Positions 34,700-43,644 of a DNA stretch of 47,866 bases are shown here, piece by piece. The notes under the pieces are model-generated. The model did no database searches. It was not told where the DNA came from and worked only from the letters and a program-made list of their open reading frames with translations. Location of the stretch: the NCBI GenBank assembly GCA_030041335.1, contig JASHOB010000035.1, positions 1 to 47,866 of the forward strand. The letters run 5' to 3'. Origin of the DNA: Alphaproteobacteria bacterium. GTDB lineage: Bacteria; Pseudomonadota; Alphaproteobacteria; ATCC43930; CGMCC-115725. A program made the translations under genes and the position numbers. Position 1 is the first letter of the stretch. The number at the start of each line of letters is the position of its first letter.

Positions 34700-36319
34700 A
34701 TGGCGGAATACGACTTTATCGTGGTCGGTGCGGGTTCGGCCGGATGCCTCCTGGCAAACCGGCTGTCGCGTGATCCCCTTCATCGCGTGTTGCTGGTCGA
34801 GGCCGGGGGCAAGGACGATTGGCGCTGGTTTCGTGTTCCCGTGGGGTTTCGCTATGCGATCGGCAACCCGCGTGCCGATTGGTGTTTCAAATCGGAGCCC
34901 GAACCCGGGCTCGACAATCGCATCATCGACATTCCGCGCGGCAAAGTGATCGGCGGCTCCTCGGCCATCAACGGCATGGTTTATTGGCGTGGCATCGCGT
35001 CGGATTACGATCATTGGCGCCAGCTCGGCCTGGTCGGTTGGGGCTGGGACGACGTGTTGCCGCTGTTCAAGGCGCACGAGGATTTTGGTGAAGGAGCCAA
35101 GGAATTTCATGGCAGCGGCGGCGAATTGCGCGTCGACCCGCCGCGCGCTCGCTGGCAAGTGCTCGATGTCGCGCGCCGCGCCGCGATCGAGTACGGGCTG
35201 CCGCCGACCAGCGATTTTAACACCGGCGACACACTCGGCGTCGGCGATTTCCACGGCACGCAGAAGGGCGGCGAGCGCTGGAGCAGCGCCAGCGCCTTCC
35301 TCAAGCCGGTGCTGCACCGACCCAATCTCGAATTGTTGACCCAAGCGCTGGTCGAGCGTGTCGCTTTCGCCGGCCGCCGCGCCACGGGTATCGTCTATCG
35401 CCGCGACGGGACGACGGAAACCGCCACGGCACGCCGCGAGGTCATCCTCGCCGCCGGTGCGATCGGCTCGCCCCATCTGCTCTTGCTGTCGGGCGTCGGA
35501 CCGGCGGCGCAGCTGCGCCAGCACCATATCGATATTGTCCTCGACCGCGCCGGCGTTGGGGAGAATTTGCATGATCATTTGCAAATCCGGATCAAGTACC
35601 GGTTCGACGGTCTCGACACGCTTAACCAGCAATATCATTCGCCGTGGCGCCGCGCGCTGATGGCGCTCGACTATGCCTTGCGCCGCCGCGGGCCGCTGAC
35701 CATGACGGCATCGACCCTCGGTGCGGCGGCAAAGTCGGATCCGGGTCAGGAATGGCCGAACCTCTGTTTTGTTGTTCTGCCGTTTTCCTACACGGCCGGA
35801 GCGATGAACCGGGTCTTCGACCCTTATGCCGCCCTTACCATGTGCGTCTATGACGCGCGACCAACAAGTCGCGGCTCGCTGTCGCTCAAGAGCGCCGAGC
35901 CAACGATGCCGCCGGCACAGCGCTACAATTACCTCGGCACGGAACGCGATCGCCGTGTCGCCGCCGACGCGGTGCGGGTGACACGCCGCATTCTGGCGCA
36001 GCCGGCCTTTGCCCGATACCGTCCGCAGGAGATCTCGCCCGGCCCCACGGTTGGTGATGACGACCCGGCCCTGACGGCGTTCGCGCGGCGCGACGGCACC
36101 ACGGTGTTTCATCCGGTCGGCACCGCCAAGATGGGCTTGCCCAGCGATCCTCTGGCGGTGGTCGATGCGCGGCTGCGCGTCATCGGGCTCGACCGGCTGC
36201 GGGTGATCGACGCGTCGGTGATGCCGTCGATTACCTCCGGTAACACCAACGCGCCGACGATGATGATTGCCGAAAAGGGCGCGCGGCTTATCCTGGAGGG
36301 CCAAGCGGCGGGCCGCTAG
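34700..36319 (+). CDS. GMC family FAD-dependent oxidoreductase (choline dehydrogenase-like)
   Basis: The 539-residue flavoprotein has the FAD-binding [16 protein letters not shown] (about 8-23), the GMC signature [20 protein letters not shown] (about 79-98), and the second signature [16 protein letters not shown]. The C-terminal active-site region is [10 protein letters not shown] with the later Asn/His position in [10 protein letters not shown]. It resembles choline dehydrogenase/alcohol dehydrogenase members, but family substrates vary (alcohols, sugars, choline). No signal peptide is seen. The ATG at 34700 follows a moderate GAGG. Confidence 0.94.
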   Translation: MAEYDFIVVGAGSAGCLLANRLSRDPLHRVLLVEAGGKDDWRWFRVPVGFRYAIGNPRADWCFKSEPEPGLDNRIIDIPRGKVIGGSSAINGMVYWRGIASDYDHWRQLGLVGWGWDDVLPLFKAHEDFGEGAKEFHGSGGELRVDPPRARWQVLDVARRAAIEYGLPPTSDFNTGDTLGVGDFHGTQKGGERWSSASAFLKPVLHRPNLELLTQALVERVAFAGRRATGIVYRRDGTTETATARREVILAAGAIGSPHLLLLSGVGPAAQLRQHHIDIVLDRAGVGENLHDHLQIRIKYRFDGLDTLNQQYHSPWRRALMALDYALRRRGPLTMTASTLGAAAKSDPGQEWPNLCFVVLPFSYTAGAMNRVFDPYAALTMCVYDARPTSRGSLSLKSAEPTMPPAQRYNYLGTERDRRVAADAVRVTRRILAQPAFARYRPQEISPGPTVGDDDPALTAFARRDGTTVFHPVGTAKMGLPSDPLAVVDARLRVIGLDRLRVIDASVMPSITSGNTNAPTMMIAEKGARLILEGQAAGR

Positions 36320-36521
36320 CGTCGAGGACGGCGGCCGAACTTGCCGGTCACATTTGCGCGAGCGCCGCGGCGGCGTATGTGCCGACGTGGGCGCCGGCCG
36401 ATGTCTCCGCGCAGCCGACCGGCAAGCGCCGCTCTCCGGCGGGGGCGCGATCGCCCGCCCGATCGGCGCCGGCGCCCCGACGCGACGAACTGGACAGAAT
36501 TTTGCGGTATTGCAATAAATT

Positions 36522-36543
36522 AAGACGCATATCTCGCCGTCTT
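36522..36543. repeat. Inverted repeat in AT-rich leader of the UspA gene
   Basis: AAGACG (36522-36527) and CGTCTT (36538-36543) flank ten bases. It follows the only AT-rich stretch (about 36498-36523) of the 277-bp gap after the GMC gene and so probably lies in the UspA promoter or leader. The rest of the gap is very GC-rich and I see no gene in it. Confidence 0.35.
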
Positions 36544-36596
36544 GAGCAAAAATCATGCGGGCGCCACAATAGAAAGCGCGTCGAGGGAGGCTGGTG

Positions 36597-37439
36597 ATGA
36601 AAAGCTTGCTAACCGTCGTGGGCGACGGGCAGGCGGTGCCGCTGCTTCAGACGGCGCTGCTGGTGGCGCAGCGTTTTGGCGGCCGCATCGTCGGTCTCAA
36701 CGCGGTGACGGCCGAATATGCGCTGGTGTTCGGCGGCGAGATGGGTCTGACCATTTCGTCCGAGGTCGATCGCTCCGTCGAGCATGAAAGCGAGCTGAAG
36801 CGCGACGAGGCGCGCGCCCTGTTTCAGGGCTTCATGGAGCGCAACGGCATTCCCATCGGGGCCCGGGCCGACAATCGCCCTAGCGCCGAGTGGCGCGAAG
36901 AATCGGGCCGGCAGAACCTCGTGGTCGGCACGTTGGGCCGCGCCTTCGACCTGATCATCTTGGAACGCCCGGCGAAGCTCAATTCGCTCGCCGAGGCGAC
37001 CCTCGAAGACGCGCTGTTCGAAAGCGGTCGGCCGGTGCTGATGGCGCCGCCCGAACCGCCGGTCTCGCTGGGCGAGCGAATCTTGGTTGCCTGGAACGGT
37101 TCGAGCGAAACCGCGCGTGCGGTGGCATTCGCGATGCCGTTTCTCGAGCAGGCGAAGCAGGTTGATGTCATCTCGGTCGAGGGCGGCACCGTACCGGGCC
37201 CGCTGGCGGAGGCGGTGGCGCAAACCCTGGCCGCCCACGGCATCCCGGTGCGCGCCCGTCACATCCCGGCTGCGGGCCGCGCCGCCGGCGCCATCTATAT
37301 CGAGGAAGCCAGAGCCATGAACGCCGATTTCATGGTGAAGGGCGCCTATACTCAAAGCCGGCTGCGCCAACTCATTTTCGGCGGCGCCACGCGACACATT
37401 CTGTCCGAGGCGCCGATTCCGGTCTTGTTAGCGCATTAG
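36597..37439 (+). CDS. Tandem-domain universal stress protein
   Basis: The 280-residue protein consists of two Usp domains. The first (about 1-150) is divergent. The second (about 155-280) begins [18 protein letters not shown] and ends with the [24 protein letters not shown] nucleotide-binding pattern (split), G-2x-G-9x-G-like. Such proteins bind ATP or act in stress survival and redox/oxygen adaptation. The ATG at 36597 follows GGGAGG; a GTG one codon earlier is possible. It lies 75 bp ahead of phaA on the same strand, so stress and polyhydroxybutyrate genes may share control. Confidence 0.9.
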   Translation: MKSLLTVVGDGQAVPLLQTALLVAQRFGGRIVGLNAVTAEYALVFGGEMGLTISSEVDRSVEHESELKRDEARALFQGFMERNGIPIGARADNRPSAEWREESGRQNLVVGTLGRAFDLIILERPAKLNSLAEATLEDALFESGRPVLMAPPEPPVSLGERILVAWNGSSETARAVAFAMPFLEQAKQVDVISVEGGTVPGPLAEAVAQTLAAHGIPVRARHIPAAGRAAGAIYIEEARAMNADFMVKGAYTQSRLRQLIFGGATRHILSEAPIPVLLAH

Positions 37440-37513
37440 GCCTTGAGCCTAGGGTTTCCAAACCACCGGCTGCGGACCATCTAAAGTCTATCGGCCAACG
37501 CCCAGGGGAGATC

Positions 37514-38695
37514 ATGAGCAACGCCAGCGAAATCGTCATCGTCGGGGCGGCGCGCACGCCCATCGGTTCGTTCAACGGCGCATTGTCGTCGCTGCCGGCA
37601 CACGAGCTCGGTACCATTGCCATCGCCGCAGCGCTTGAGCGGGGCCATGTCGAACCGGGTGAGGTCTCGGAAGTGGTGATGGGCCAAATCCTCACCGCGG
37701 GGCAGGGCATGAACCCGGCGCGACAGGCGGCACTCGCCGCCGGCTTGCCGGTCTCGACCACCGCCTATGTCGTCAACCAGGTGTGCGGCTCCGGCCTGCG
37801 CTCGGTGGCGCTCGGTTCGCAGCAGATCGCGACCGGCGATGCGTCGATCGTCGTTGCCGGCGGCCAGGAGAGCATGAGTCTCAGTCCCCATTGCCTCCAC
37901 CTCCGCAACGGCACCAAGATGGGCGACGTCCAGATGATCGACACCATGATCAAGGACGGGCTGTGGGATGCCTTTAACGGCTATCACATGGGCAATACCG
38001 CCGAGAACGTCGCCGAAAAATATCAAATCACGCGCCACGACCAGGACGAGCTCGCGGCACGCTCGCAACAGCGTGCGATTGCCGCGCAGGAGGCGGGACG
38101 TTTCGCCGACGAGATCATCCCGGTGACGATCAAGACACGCAAAGGCGATCAGGTCATCGACAAGGATGAGTATCCTCGCCCCGGAACGACCGTCGAAGTG
38201 CTGTCAAAACTGCGTCCCGCCTTCACCAAGGACGGCACCGTCACCGCGGGCAATGCCTCCGGGATCAATGATGGTGCGGCGGCGGTGGTGCTGATGAGTG
38301 CCGCCGAAGCCGAGAGGCGCGGGCTAGCGCCGCTCGCCCGCATCGTCTCCTGGGCAACCGCAGGTGTCGATCCCGCGCTGATGGGCACCGGACCAATCCC
38401 GGCGTCGCGTCGGGCGCTCGAGAAGGCCGGTTGGAAAGCGGGCGATCTCGACCTCATTGAAGCCAACGAGGCATTCGCGGCGCAGGCTTGCGCCGTCAAT
38501 CGCGAGCTCGGTTTCGATCCGGCCAAGGTCAATGTCAACGGCGGCGCCATCGCCTTGGGCCATCCCATCGGCGCCTCGGGCGCGCGCATATTGGTGACGC
38601 TGATTCATGAGATGGCGAAACGCGACGGCAAACGCGGGCTCGCCACATTGTGTATCGGGGGCGGCATGGGAATTGCGATGTGCGTCGCCCGATGA
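37514..38695 (+). CDS. phaA: Acetyl-CoA C-acetyltransferase (beta-ketothiolase)
   Basis: The enzyme condenses two acetyl-CoA to acetoacetyl-CoA, the first step of polyhydroxybutyrate synthesis. The 393-residue protein has the nucleophile C91 in [11 protein letters not shown], the GGQESMS segment, the catalytic His in [11 protein letters not shown] (near 351), and the second Cys in [10 protein letters not shown] (near 381). A GGGGAG precedes the ATG. Its position just before an acetoacetyl-CoA reductase supports the PhaA assignment over other thiolases. Confidence 0.95.
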   Translation: MSNASEIVIVGAARTPIGSFNGALSSLPAHELGTIAIAAALERGHVEPGEVSEVVMGQILTAGQGMNPARQAALAAGLPVSTTAYVVNQVCGSGLRSVALGSQQIATGDASIVVAGGQESMSLSPHCLHLRNGTKMGDVQMIDTMIKDGLWDAFNGYHMGNTAENVAEKYQITRHDQDELAARSQQRAIAAQEAGRFADEIIPVTIKTRKGDQVIDKDEYPRPGTTVEVLSKLRPAFTKDGTVTAGNASGINDGAAAVVLMSAAEAERRGLAPLARIVSWATAGVDPALMGTGPIPASRRALEKAGWKAGDLDLIEANEAFAAQACAVNRELGFDPAKVNVNGGAIALGHPIGASGARILVTLIHEMAKRDGKRGLATLCIGGGMGIAMCVAR

Positions 38696-38729
38696 CAGAT
38701 GACGGGGTCGATGCCGAGGCGTCGTCTGA

Positions 38730-38755
38730 TCCCTAACGTCTGACATCATTAGGGA
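38730..38755 (+). promoter_or_regulatory. Hairpin covering the phaB ribosome binding site
   Basis: TCCCTAA (38730-38736) pairs perfectly with TTAGGGA (38749-38755) around a 12-base loop. The right arm contains most of the AGGGAGG Shine-Dalgarno of phaB (38751-38757), whose ATG is at 38763. Folding of the mRNA would therefore hide the ribosome binding site. The pairing is directly visible; an effect on translation is inferred. Confidence 0.5.
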
Positions 38756-38762
38756 GGTCTGG

Positions 38763-39485
38763 ATGACACGAGTGGCAGTGGTTACCGGTGGTACCCGCGG
38801 GATCGGTCGGGCGATTGCAGAGTCGCTACACCGCGCCGGCTTCAAAGTCGCCGCGGTCTATGCTGGCAATGACGATGCCGCACGCGGCTTTGCCGGCGAA
38901 ACCGGCATCAAATGCTATCGCTTCGATGTTTCCGATTACGCTGCCTGCGAAGCCGGCGTCAAACGCATCACCGAAGAACTCGGCCCGGTCGACGTGCTGG
39001 TCAACAACGCCGGCATCACGCGCGACGCCGTGCTGCACCGCATGACGCCCGAGCAGTGGGGCGCGGTGATCGCCACCAACCTCACCTCTTGCTTCAACAT
39101 GTGCCGTGTTGTCATCGAAGGGATGCGTGAGCGCAGTTTCGGCCGGATCGTGAATATCGGGTCGATCAACGGCCAAGCCGGTCAGTATGGGCAGGTCAAT
39201 TACGCCGCCGCCAAATCCGGCATTCATGGTTTCACCAAGGCGCTGGCGCAAGAGGGCGCCGGCAAGGGCATTACCGTCAACGCGGTGGCGCCGGGCTACA
39301 TCGATACCGACATGGTGCGTGCCGTTCCGCCCAATGTTCTCGAAAAAATCGTGGCGCGGATTCCCACCGGCCGCCTCGGTCAGGCCGAAGAGATCGCACG
39401 CACCGTGCTATTCCTGGTCGCTGAGGAGAGCGGCTTCATCACCGGCTCGACGCTGTCGGTCAATGGCGGCCAGCATATGTATTAG
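38763..39485 (+). CDS. phaB: Acetoacetyl-CoA reductase
   Basis: PhaB reduces acetoacetyl-CoA to (R)-3-hydroxybutyryl-CoA with NADPH. The 240-residue short-chain dehydrogenase has the cofactor loop TGGTRGIGRAIA (about 8-19), NNAGITRDAVLHRM (about 80-93), the catalytic Ser in NIGSINGQAGQ, and YAAAK for the Tyr/Lys pair. The FITGSTLSVNGGQHMY end is the PhaB type. It follows phaA by 67 bp and its last 4 bp overlap the end of a convergent thioesterase gene. No polymerase (phaC) is in the window. Confidence 0.95.
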   Translation: MTRVAVVTGGTRGIGRAIAESLHRAGFKVAAVYAGNDDAARGFAGETGIKCYRFDVSDYAACEAGVKRITEELGPVDVLVNNAGITRDAVLHRMTPEQWGAVIATNLTSCFNMCRVVIEGMRERSFGRIVNIGSINGQAGQYGQVNYAAAKSGIHGFTKALAQEGAGKGITVNAVAPGYIDTDMVRAVPPNVLEKIVARIPTGRLGQAEEIARTVLFLVAEESGFITGSTLSVNGGQHMY

Positions 39486-39889
39486 CCCGCGAGCTTCGAC
39501 AGCACCAACTGCGTCTGCACGGTCTGCGATACGAGGCGCCCGGCGTCATTGGTGATCCGGGTCTGCCATACCGAGGTACGACCGCCGACGTGTAGCGGCA
39601 CCGCTTCGGCACGCACCACGCCGGTGCTGGCGCCGGCGAAGAAATTGGTTTTCGATTCGATGGTGGTGGTGCCGGCCGCATCTTTTGGCAGTGCCAGGTA
39701 GGCGCCATAGGCGCCCACGGAATCCGCGAGCGACATGATCGCACCACCGTGAAGGCGGCCGCCGACGGTCGTCAGCTCGGGCCGTACCGCCATCTCGGCA
39801 ACGACTCGCTGAGGCGTGGCTTCAATGACTTGAATGCCCAGCGTCTCGAAAAAAGTCCCCTCGAAGCGAAATGCCTTGGCGTCGGCCAT
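39482..39889 (-). CDS. PaaI-type hotdog thioesterase
   Basis: The 135-residue protein has the hotdog fold pattern of PaaI/YbgC-type acyl-CoA thioesterases: LGIQVIEATPQRVVAEM (about 17-33), the RLHGGAIMSLADSVGAYGAY central helix motif (about 44-63, its HGG being the active-site loop), and the ESKTNFFAGA strand. It probably hydrolyses small or aromatic acyl-CoA in the cytoplasm. It converges on phaB with a 4-bp overlap of the stop codons and is divergent from the GlcG-like gene at 39992. Confidence 0.9.
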   Translation of the reverse strand: MADAKAFRFEGTFFETLGIQVIEATPQRVVAEMAVRPELTTVGGRLHGGAIMSLADSVGAYGAYLALPKDAAGTTTIESKTNFFAGASTGVVRAEAVPLHVGGRTSVWQTRITNDAGRLVSQTVQTQLVLSKLAG

Positions 39890-39928
39890 GTCCCCTCACA
39901 CGAGTGTGCTTTGCGATCGCCCAGCGCG

Positions 39929-39955
39929 CGGCTAGGATCCGCTTCATCCTAGCCG
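39929..39955. promoter_or_regulatory. Perfect 10-bp inverted repeat upstream of the GlcG-like pair
   Basis: CGGCTAGGAT (39929-39938) and ATCCTAGCCG (39946-39955) flank the seven bases CCGCTTC. It lies 36 bp before the ATG at 39992 and 40 bp from the divergent thioesterase start. It is either a strong RNA hairpin in the leader or an operator. No T-run follows, so it is not a standard terminator. Confidence 0.55.
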
Positions 39956-39991
39956 AACAGCGGGGCAACGATAATTACTTAGGAGGTCATC

Positions 39992-40402
39992 ATGCCGACA
40001 CTCTCCAGCCGCACCGTGCTTACCCTCGACGCCGCCAAGGAAATCATGGCGGCGGCCGAGGCCGAGGCGCGCAAGAACAATTGGAATGTTTCGATAGCGA
40101 TCCTCGACGAAGGCGGCCGGTTGATGATGTTGCAACGTCTCGATGGAGCGCCGCCGGCGAGCGTTGATGTTTGTCAGGCCAAAGCGCGTTCCGCCGCTCT
40201 GTTCAAGCGCCCGACCAAGGTCTTCAGCGACGCCGTGAGCAGCGGCCGCGTCGCCATCATGTCGCTGCCCGGGGCGGTGCCGGTCGAGGGCGGCTTGCCT
40301 TTGCTCGCCGGCGGCGAATGCATCGGTGCGATCGGCGTCTCCGGCGTAACGTCGGAGCAGGATGCGCAAATCGGCGCCGCGGGTGCGGCGCTCCTGAATT
40401 AG
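39992..40402 (+). CDS. GlcG/HbpS-like heme-binding family protein (cytoplasmic)
   Basis: The 136-residue protein matches the GlcG/HbpS (DUF336) family: SRTVLTLDAAKEIMAAAEAEARKN, then VSIAILDEGGRLMMLQRLDGAPPASVDV and a C-terminal GAIGVSGVTSEQDAQI. HbpS members bind heme and act in redox sensing, while GlcG is of unknown role. No signal peptide is present. AGGAGG precedes the ATG. A paralogue with a signal peptide follows 19 bp later, so the two are probably an operon with one copy on each side of the membrane. Confidence 0.88.
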   Translation: MPTLSSRTVLTLDAAKEIMAAAEAEARKNNWNVSIAILDEGGRLMMLQRLDGAPPASVDVCQAKARSAALFKRPTKVFSDAVSSGRVAIMSLPGAVPVEGGLPLLAGGECIGAIGVSGVTSEQDAQIGAAGAALLN

Positions 40403-40421
40403 CGACGAACGGGAGGAAATG

Positions 40422-40904
40422 ATGCAAAGGAAGCTCCTGACGCTGGGAATGGCCGGCGTGCTGGCCACCGGCTTTGCGCTATCGGCCTCGGCGCAACTGG
40501 CGGATCGAAAGGGCATGACCTTGGCGGAGGCGAAAAAGCTCCTCGCCGCCGCCGAGGACGCGGCGCAGAAGGGAAACGCGCACATGGGCCTGGCGGTGCT
40601 CGACGAGGGCGGACATCTGGTGGCGTTCGAGCGCATGGACGGCGCCTCTCTGGTGACCGTTGAATTTGCCCAGGCCAAGGCGAGGACGGCCGTCATGTAC
40701 AAGGCGCCGACCGATGTCTTCAGCAGCGGTCTCAGCAAAGGCGGAGTGGCGATTTTGGGCCTGCCGGAGATGGCGCCTTTCGGCGGCGGCTTCCCCCTGA
40801 TGGTCGGCGGCCAAGTGGTAGGCGCGATCGGTTGCTCCGGCGGCAACACGCCAACCCAGGACTCCGAGGTCTGCAAAGTCGCGGTCGCCGCACTGGGCAA
40901 ATAG
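40422..40904 (+). CDS. GlcG/HbpS-like heme-binding family protein (exported)
   Basis: The 160-residue protein has a signal peptide (MQRKLLTLGMAGVLATGF, cleavage after ALSASA near residue 24). A GlcG/HbpS domain follows: MTLAEAKKLLAAAEDAAQKG, VLDEGGHLVAFERMDGASLVTVEFAQAKA (split), and the end GAIGCSGGNTPTQDSEV. It is thus a periplasmic partner or paralogue of the preceding protein. The ATG at 40422 is preferred to the one at 40419 by spacing from GGGAGG. It ends 12 bp before gpsA. Confidence 0.88.
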   Translation: MQRKLLTLGMAGVLATGFALSASAQLADRKGMTLAEAKKLLAAAEDAAQKGNAHMGLAVLDEGGHLVAFERMDGASLVTVEFAQAKARTAVMYKAPTDVFSSGLSKGGVAILGLPEMAPFGGGFPLMVGGQVVGAIGCSGGNTPTQDSEVCKVAVAALGK

Positions 40905-40916
40905 CGGGCGCAGCGC

Positions 40917-41912
40917 GTGCGGCGCATCGGCATCATCGGCGCCGGGGCTTGGGGCACAGCCCTGGCGCAGGTGCTGCGTCGCGCCGATCGCGACATCGTG
41001 ATCTGGGCGCGCGAACCCGAGGTCGTTCGCGCGATCAACCACGACCATGAGAACAGGCTGTTTTTGTCCGGCGTCGCACTCGATCCCGCGATCCGCGCGG
41101 AGACGGATGTTGCGGCCGTGGCACGCGACGCGGAAAGTCTGTTGCTTGCCGTGCCGGCGCAGCATCTGCGCACAACCTGCCAGGCGCTGGCGAGCGTCAG
41201 CGTCCCTGTTGTGGTCTGTGCCAAAGGCATCGAGACAAAAACCGGCGCATTGATGAGCGAAATCGTGGCCGGCGAAATTCCGAACGCCGTCATTGTCGTG
41301 CTTTCGGGCCCGACTTTCGCGGCTGAGGTGGCGCGCGGTCTCCCCACTGCCGTCACGCTGGCGGCGCGGGATGGAGCAATCGGGCGGCGGCTCGTCGACG
41401 TGCTGGGGACGCGGACGTTCCGTCCCTATCTCGGTGACGACGTCATCGGCGCCGAGATCGGCGGCGCCGTCAAGAATGTGATGGCGATCGCTTGCGGCAT
41501 CGTCGAGGGCCGCAGCCTCGGCGATAATGCGCGCGCCGCGCTGATCACGCGCGGGCTTGCCGAAATGGTGCGCCTCGCGGTGGCGAAGGGCGGGCGCGCC
41601 GAAACGCTGACGGGATTGAGCGGATTGGGTGATCTGGTGCTGACCTGCACCGCGAACCAGTCGCGCAATTATTCGCTGGGCCTGGCCCTCGGCCAAGGCC
41701 GTCCTTTGGCAGCGGTGTTGGCAGAACGCGTCACGGTCGCAGAAGGGGTCGATTCGGCCGCCGCGACGGCAACCCTCGCCCACCGGCTGGGCATCGACAT
41801 GCCAATCACCGCGGCGGTTGATGCCATCCTCCATCGCGGCGCGCCAATCGACCATGCCATCGCCGCCCTTTTGGCACGGCCATTCAAGAGCGAGGGCACG
41901 AGCCGGCGATAG
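40917..41912 (+). CDS. gpsA: Glycerol-3-phosphate dehydrogenase [NAD(P)+]
   Basis: GpsA reduces dihydroxyacetone phosphate to sn-glycerol-3-phosphate for phospholipid synthesis. The 331-residue protein starts with IGIIGAGAWGTALAQVL (about 4-20), then NRLFLSGVAL, the catalytic Lys region EIGGAVKNVMAIACG (Lys near 190) and GLSGLGDLVLTC. The start is a GTG at 40917, giving the canonical N terminus; no ATG fits. It is 12 bp after the exported GlcG-like gene, so it may be read from the same transcript. Confidence 0.96.
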   Translation: MRRIGIIGAGAWGTALAQVLRRADRDIVIWAREPEVVRAINHDHENRLFLSGVALDPAIRAETDVAAVARDAESLLLAVPAQHLRTTCQALASVSVPVVVCAKGIETKTGALMSEIVAGEIPNAVIVVLSGPTFAAEVARGLPTAVTLAARDGAIGRRLVDVLGTRTFRPYLGDDVIGAEIGGAVKNVMAIACGIVEGRSLGDNARAALITRGLAEMVRLAVAKGGRAETLTGLSGLGDLVLTCTANQSRNYSLGLALGQGRPLAAVLAERVTVAEGVDSAAATATLAHRLGIDMPITAAVDAILHRGAPIDHAIAALLARPFKSEGTSRR

Positions 41913-42222
41913 AGGATCGGAGGATCGCGATCCCGAAGGCCGCCAATCGAAGTCAGCTCGCAAACGCGCAGGGCGGGATCGCGGCCACCGCTTAGCGGTA
42001 CCGAGCGGATATGTTTCGCGACCTTGCTGCCATTCCATCGCGGCGACGACAAATCGTATCAAAAGCACAAGGAGGCGCCCGCTGACACCGTCTTCCGCTT
42101 CAGGTCAAGTCAAGTTGGGTCAAGCGTTCGTCCAAAGGGGCCGGGAGGTCTCGGAGTGAGTAGCTACTTCCCTCACAAGGTCCTGTTCTCCAGCTCGCGG
42201 ATGTTGGCGGATGAGCAATTAC
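41913..42222. other. 310-bp gap between convergent gpsA and the glycan operon
   Basis: No gene is supported. The gap has a 12-bp palindrome GGATCGCGATCC (41922-41933), a small stem ACCGC-TTA-GCGGT (41987-41999), and three copies of GTCAAG within 21 bp (starting at 42104, 42109 and 42119). The stems may serve as transcription ends for the convergent units, but no T-runs follow them. Confidence 0.5.
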
Positions 42223-43644
42223 TTATTGAGACGACCCAATCGACCCACGCACGGCGTTGAGCCAGGTGTTGAACTCGAATCCGCCGCCGGGTAACGCGGC
42301 GCGCGTTGCGGGGGCTTCGCCCCCGTTCCCGGCACAACTGGCGGCAGCCTCAACGCGTAGCCCGTCGAGCGCAGCCGTGAACGACGCCAGCGCGCGGCGC
42401 AACGCGTTGGCCGCCTGTGGCGAGACGGCCAGAGCACCGGTCGGTGGCACCAACGTTCCGTCCTGGCGCAGCCACGTCATAGAGGAATCAAGCCGCATCG
42501 CAAAAGTTTCGAAGACCGGACCGGCCGCAGTTTTGTCATCGGGACCGTCCGCAAGGGCCTGGGCGGTCGACCGCGCCTCCAGCACGGCCGCGCGCTCGTC
42601 CCGGATCGCTGCGGCATAGGCGTGCTCGGCATCCCAATCGTCGGTGGCAGATTGCGCCAGCCGATGGGCCGCCAACGACGCGCGCTGCTTCGCGCGCAGG
42701 ATCGAATCGAGATCCTCGAGCACGGCCCCCGTTGCTGCCTTGGTGCCGGTGCAGATCGAAGGCGACGCCGCGTCAAGCGATTTGAGCGCGCGCTGCAAGT
42801 CCTCCACCGCTTCGCCGACTGTGCGCGCATCGCTCGCGTCGGCCGAGACGACCCGATCGAGCGGCGCGGTATCGTCCGATCCGAACGCCAATGCCGGGCT
42901 CGGGGCTGCGAGTGCCGCGGCGTCGGCGGCATCGCGCACTTGCGTCTCGCGCGCCGGAGGTCCGAGGCAGGGCGCGTGCGCCAATTCTTTGAGGGCGCTG
43001 GCGGCCTTCCTGAGCGCTGCCACCGAGTGATTGAGCGCATCGTCGTCGGCTTCGAGCTCGAACGCCTGCTCCGCGGCGGAATCGACGCTTGCCGCGTCCT
43101 GGGGGGCCTCTTCCGCGGCATTGTCCGCCGCGGCGCTCGCGTCGGGCACCTCGGCAATGCGGCCGGCACGGTGCAACCGGGATTCTGAACCGGCGAGCTG
43201 CGCCGCATAGGCGGCAAAAGCCCGCTCCACGCCCGGGATGCCGTGGAAGCGGACGGTCTCGCGCTTGACGCTGCTCTCCGCGGCCTCGATCGCGCGGAGG
43301 TCGGCGTCCCGAGCCGAGTTGAAGTCCGGCGCAGCGAGCCAGGTGCGGCCGGGCGCGGTGACAATCCGCGCGGCGACGGACCGGAGTTGCCGCTTCGCGT
43401 CGGCGACCGTGCTCAGATCGGCCGCTACTGCGCGCACCGCGGTCTCCTCGTCGCGGCAAAGCGGAACGCTGAGCGTCGAATGGGGAACCCGCGCGATGCG
43501 TTCGAGATCGTGGCGCAATCCGTCCGCCGCGGCCGCCAGCGCCTGCGCGTCGGCCGCCTGCGCGAGGAGCTGCGCCGTTGGCGAGGCCATGGCACTCGCC
43601 GGGAGCAGCACGGCTAGCATCGCGGAAGCGGCCAATCGCATCAT
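42223..43644 (-). CDS. Exported alanine-rich helical protein with four cysteines
   Basis: I do not recognise this 473-residue family. A signal peptide (MMRLAASAMLAVLLP, cleavage near SAMA-S) directs it out of the cytoplasm. The rest is alanine-rich and predicted helical, with an acidic stretch (about 165-205). Four cysteines, near 63, 226, 298 and 437, each follow an amphipathic helix of similar pattern (for example AALRKAASALKEL then C, and EDLQRALKSL then C), suggesting four diverged repeats. The ATG at 43644 overlaps the glycosyltransferase stop by 4 bp; one at 43653 is an alternative. It is the last gene of the glycan operon, so a role in glycan export or assembly is possible. Confidence 0.78.
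   Translation of the reverse strand: MMRLAASAMLAVLLPASAMASPTAQLLAQAADAQALAAAADGLRHDLERIARVPHSTLSVPLCRDEETAVRAVAADLSTVADAKRQLRSVAARIVTAPGRTWLAAPDFNSARDADLRAIEAAESSVKRETVRFHGIPGVERAFAAYAAQLAGSESRLHRAGRIAEVPDASAAADNAAEEAPQDAASVDSAAEQAFELEADDDALNHSVAALRKAASALKELAHAPCLGPPARETQVRDAADAAALAAPSPALAFGSDDTAPLDRVVSADASDARTVGEAVEDLQRALKSLDAASPSICTGTKAATGAVLEDLDSILRAKQRASLAAHRLAQSATDDWDAEHAYAAAIRDERAAVLEARSTAQALADGPDDKTAAGPVFETFAMRLDSSMTWLRQDGTLVPPTGALAVSPQAANALRRALASFTAALDGLRVEAAASCAGNGGEAPATRAALPGGGFEFNTWLNAVRGSIGSSQ

Noticed and set aside
34178-36556. Open frame of 792 codons on the minus strand opposite the GMC oxidoreductase
   Set aside because: It is antisense to a clear GMC gene, has no family features, and arises from strong GC bias at third positions. 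Only its last 136 codons (from the ATG at 34588) form a plausible gene.
36541-36556. FNR/FixK-like box ahead of the UspA gene
   Set aside because: TTGAG followed by AATCA fits only one half-site; the second half is out of register with TTGAT-N4-ATCAA.
36348-36569. Small minus-strand frame in the gap before the UspA gene
   Set aside because: No ribosome binding site and a composition of out-of-frame GC-rich DNA.
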